The position numbers were made by a program, and so were the translations under genes. From Brevundimonas sp. UBA2388 (GTDB lineage: Bacteria; Pseudomonadota; Alphaproteobacteria; Caulobacterales; Caulobacteraceae), in the NCBI GenBank assembly GCA_002343425.1, contig DDSO01000056.1:1-7956 (forward strand): DNA of 7,956 nt, in the 5' to 3' direction. Positions 6,994-7,956 of the stretch are shown here, piece after piece (the first letter of the stretch is position 1; the number at the start of each line of letters is the position of its first letter). A model generated the notes under the pieces. The model was not told the DNA's origin, ran no database searches, and worked only from the letters and a program-made list of their open reading frames with translations.

Positions 6994-7956
6994 CGGTCCA
7001 CTTCTCCGAAAACGATGTCGAGCGAGCCCAGGATGGCCGAGACATCCGCCAGCATGTGGCCGCGGTTCATCCAGTCCATGGCCTGCAGCGAGCGGAAGCC
7101 CGGGGCCGAGATCTTGACGCGATAGGGTTTGTTGGTGCCGTCCGAGACCAGATAGATGCCGAACTCGCCCTTGGGCGCCTCGACCGAGGCATAGACCTCG
7201 CCCTCGGGCGTGCGGAAGCCTTCGGTGTAGAGTTTGAAGTGGTGGATCAGGGCTTCCATCGACCGCTTCATCTCACCGCGCCGCGGCGGGACGATCTTGT
7301 TGTCCTCGACCATCACCGGCTCGCCGGGGCAGTTGCGCAGTTTGTGGATGCACTGCTCCATGATGTGCACCGACTGCTTCATCTCCTCGATGCGGCACAG
7401 ATAGCGGTCCCAGCAGTCGCCGTTCTTGCCGACGGCGATGTCGAACTCGAGGTCGGCATAGCATTCATAGGGCTGCGACTTGCGCAGGTCCCACGGAATG
7501 TCCGAGCCGCGCAGCATCACCCCGGTGAAGCCCCAGTCCAGCGCCTGCTGTTTCGACACCACGCCGATGTCGACGTTGCGCTGTTTGAAGATGCGGTTCT
7601 CGGTGACGAGGGACTCGATGTCCTTCAGGGCGGCCGGGAACTCACGGCACCAGCGGCCGATATCGTCGATCAGGTCGTTCGGCAGGTCCTGATGGACGCC
7701 GCCGGGCCGGAAATAGTTGGCGTGCAGACGGGCGCCCGAGGCGCGCTCGTAGAACACCATCAGCTTCTCGCGTTCCTCGAAGCCCCACAGCGGCGGCGTC
7801 AGGGCGCCGACGTCCATGGCCTGAGTGGTCACGTTCAGCAGATGCGAGAGGATCCGGCCGATCTCGGAATACAGCACCCGGATCAGCTGGGCCCGGTACG
7901 GCACGTCCACGCCCAGCAGCTTTTCGATAGCCAGGCAGAAGGCGTGCTCCTGGTTC
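6990..7956 (-). CDS. nuoD: NADH-quinone oxidoreductase subunit D, C-terminal part (5' end beyond right edge)
   Basis: NuoD (49 kDa homologue) builds the quinone-binding cavity with NuoB and NuoH and derives from the large subunit of NiFe hydrogenases, without the metal site. About 321 residues are visible. They start at [15 protein letters not shown], which is internal; the GTG at 7908-7910 encodes an internal Val of [11 protein letters not shown] and is not a start. Family hallmarks include [49 protein letters not shown] and the terminal DIVFGEVDR, the usual NuoD C-terminus. Roughly 80 N-terminal residues lie outside, judging by the usual length near 400. The TGA stop overlaps the nuoE start. 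The reading frame is intact and no cluster is expected in this subunit. Confidence 0.97.
   Translation of the reverse strand, partial: NQEHAFCLAIEKLLGVDVPYRAQLIRVLYSEIGRILSHLLNVTTQAMDVGALTPPLWGFEEREKLMVFYERASGARLHANYFRPGGVHQDLPNDLIDDIGRWCREFPAALKDIESLVTENRIFKQRNVDIGVVSKQQALDWGFTGVMLRGSDIPWDLRKSQPYECYADLEFDIAVGKNGDCWDRYLCRIEEMKQSVHIMEQCIHKLRNCPGEPVMVEDNKIVPPRRGEMKRSMEALIHHFKLYTEGFRTPEGEVYASVEAPKGEFGIYLVSDGTNKPYRVKISAPGFRSLQAMDWMNRGHMLADVSAILGSLDIVFGEVDR

Noticed and set aside
7908..7910. GTG as a start of nuoD
   Set aside because: The frame stays open upstream to the window edge and encodes conserved NuoD residues ([13 protein letters not shown]), so this GTG is an internal valine and the gene is cut by the window.

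Overview
The window is a gene-dense stretch of a bacterial respiratory complex I (NADH:ubiquinone oxidoreductase, nuo) operon, transcribed entirely on the minus strand. The transcript therefore enters at the right edge and leaves at the left. The high G+C content, the mitochondrial-type NuoG without N7 cluster ligands, the nuoD-E-F-G-H-I order and the NuoF/NuoE sequence style all point to an alphaproteobacterium. My best guess is Caulobacteraceae, perhaps Brevundimonas. That placement rests on recognition, not on a search.

Layout in transcription order, right to left: nuoD (5' end outside the window), nuoE, a small two-helix membrane protein, nuoF, a lipoprotein of unknown function, an OB/cold-shock-like plus TM2-domain membrane protein, nuoG, nuoH, two tandem very small lipoproteins, and the first 65 codons of nuoI. 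The six nuo genes cover the NADH-oxidising arm (E, F, G), the connecting arm (D, I) and the membrane anchor next to the quinone site (H). Together they encode the electron path NADH - FMN - Fe/S chain - quinone.

Five extra genes are interleaved among the core subunits. They are the least explained part of the window. All are short, in the same orientation, and joined to their neighbours by 1-4 base overlaps or gaps of 2-3 bases, apart from one 37-base gap before nuoG. Three are predicted lipoproteins, one is a transmembrane hairpin, and one joins a small N-terminal beta domain to a TM2 membrane domain. None resembles a catalytic complex I subunit. Assembly, stability or envelope-associated roles are plausible but not shown by the sequence.

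I see no promoter, terminator, RNA gene, mobile element, CRISPR array or long intergenic region. The largest gap between genes is 37 bases. The operon promoter and terminator must lie outside the window.
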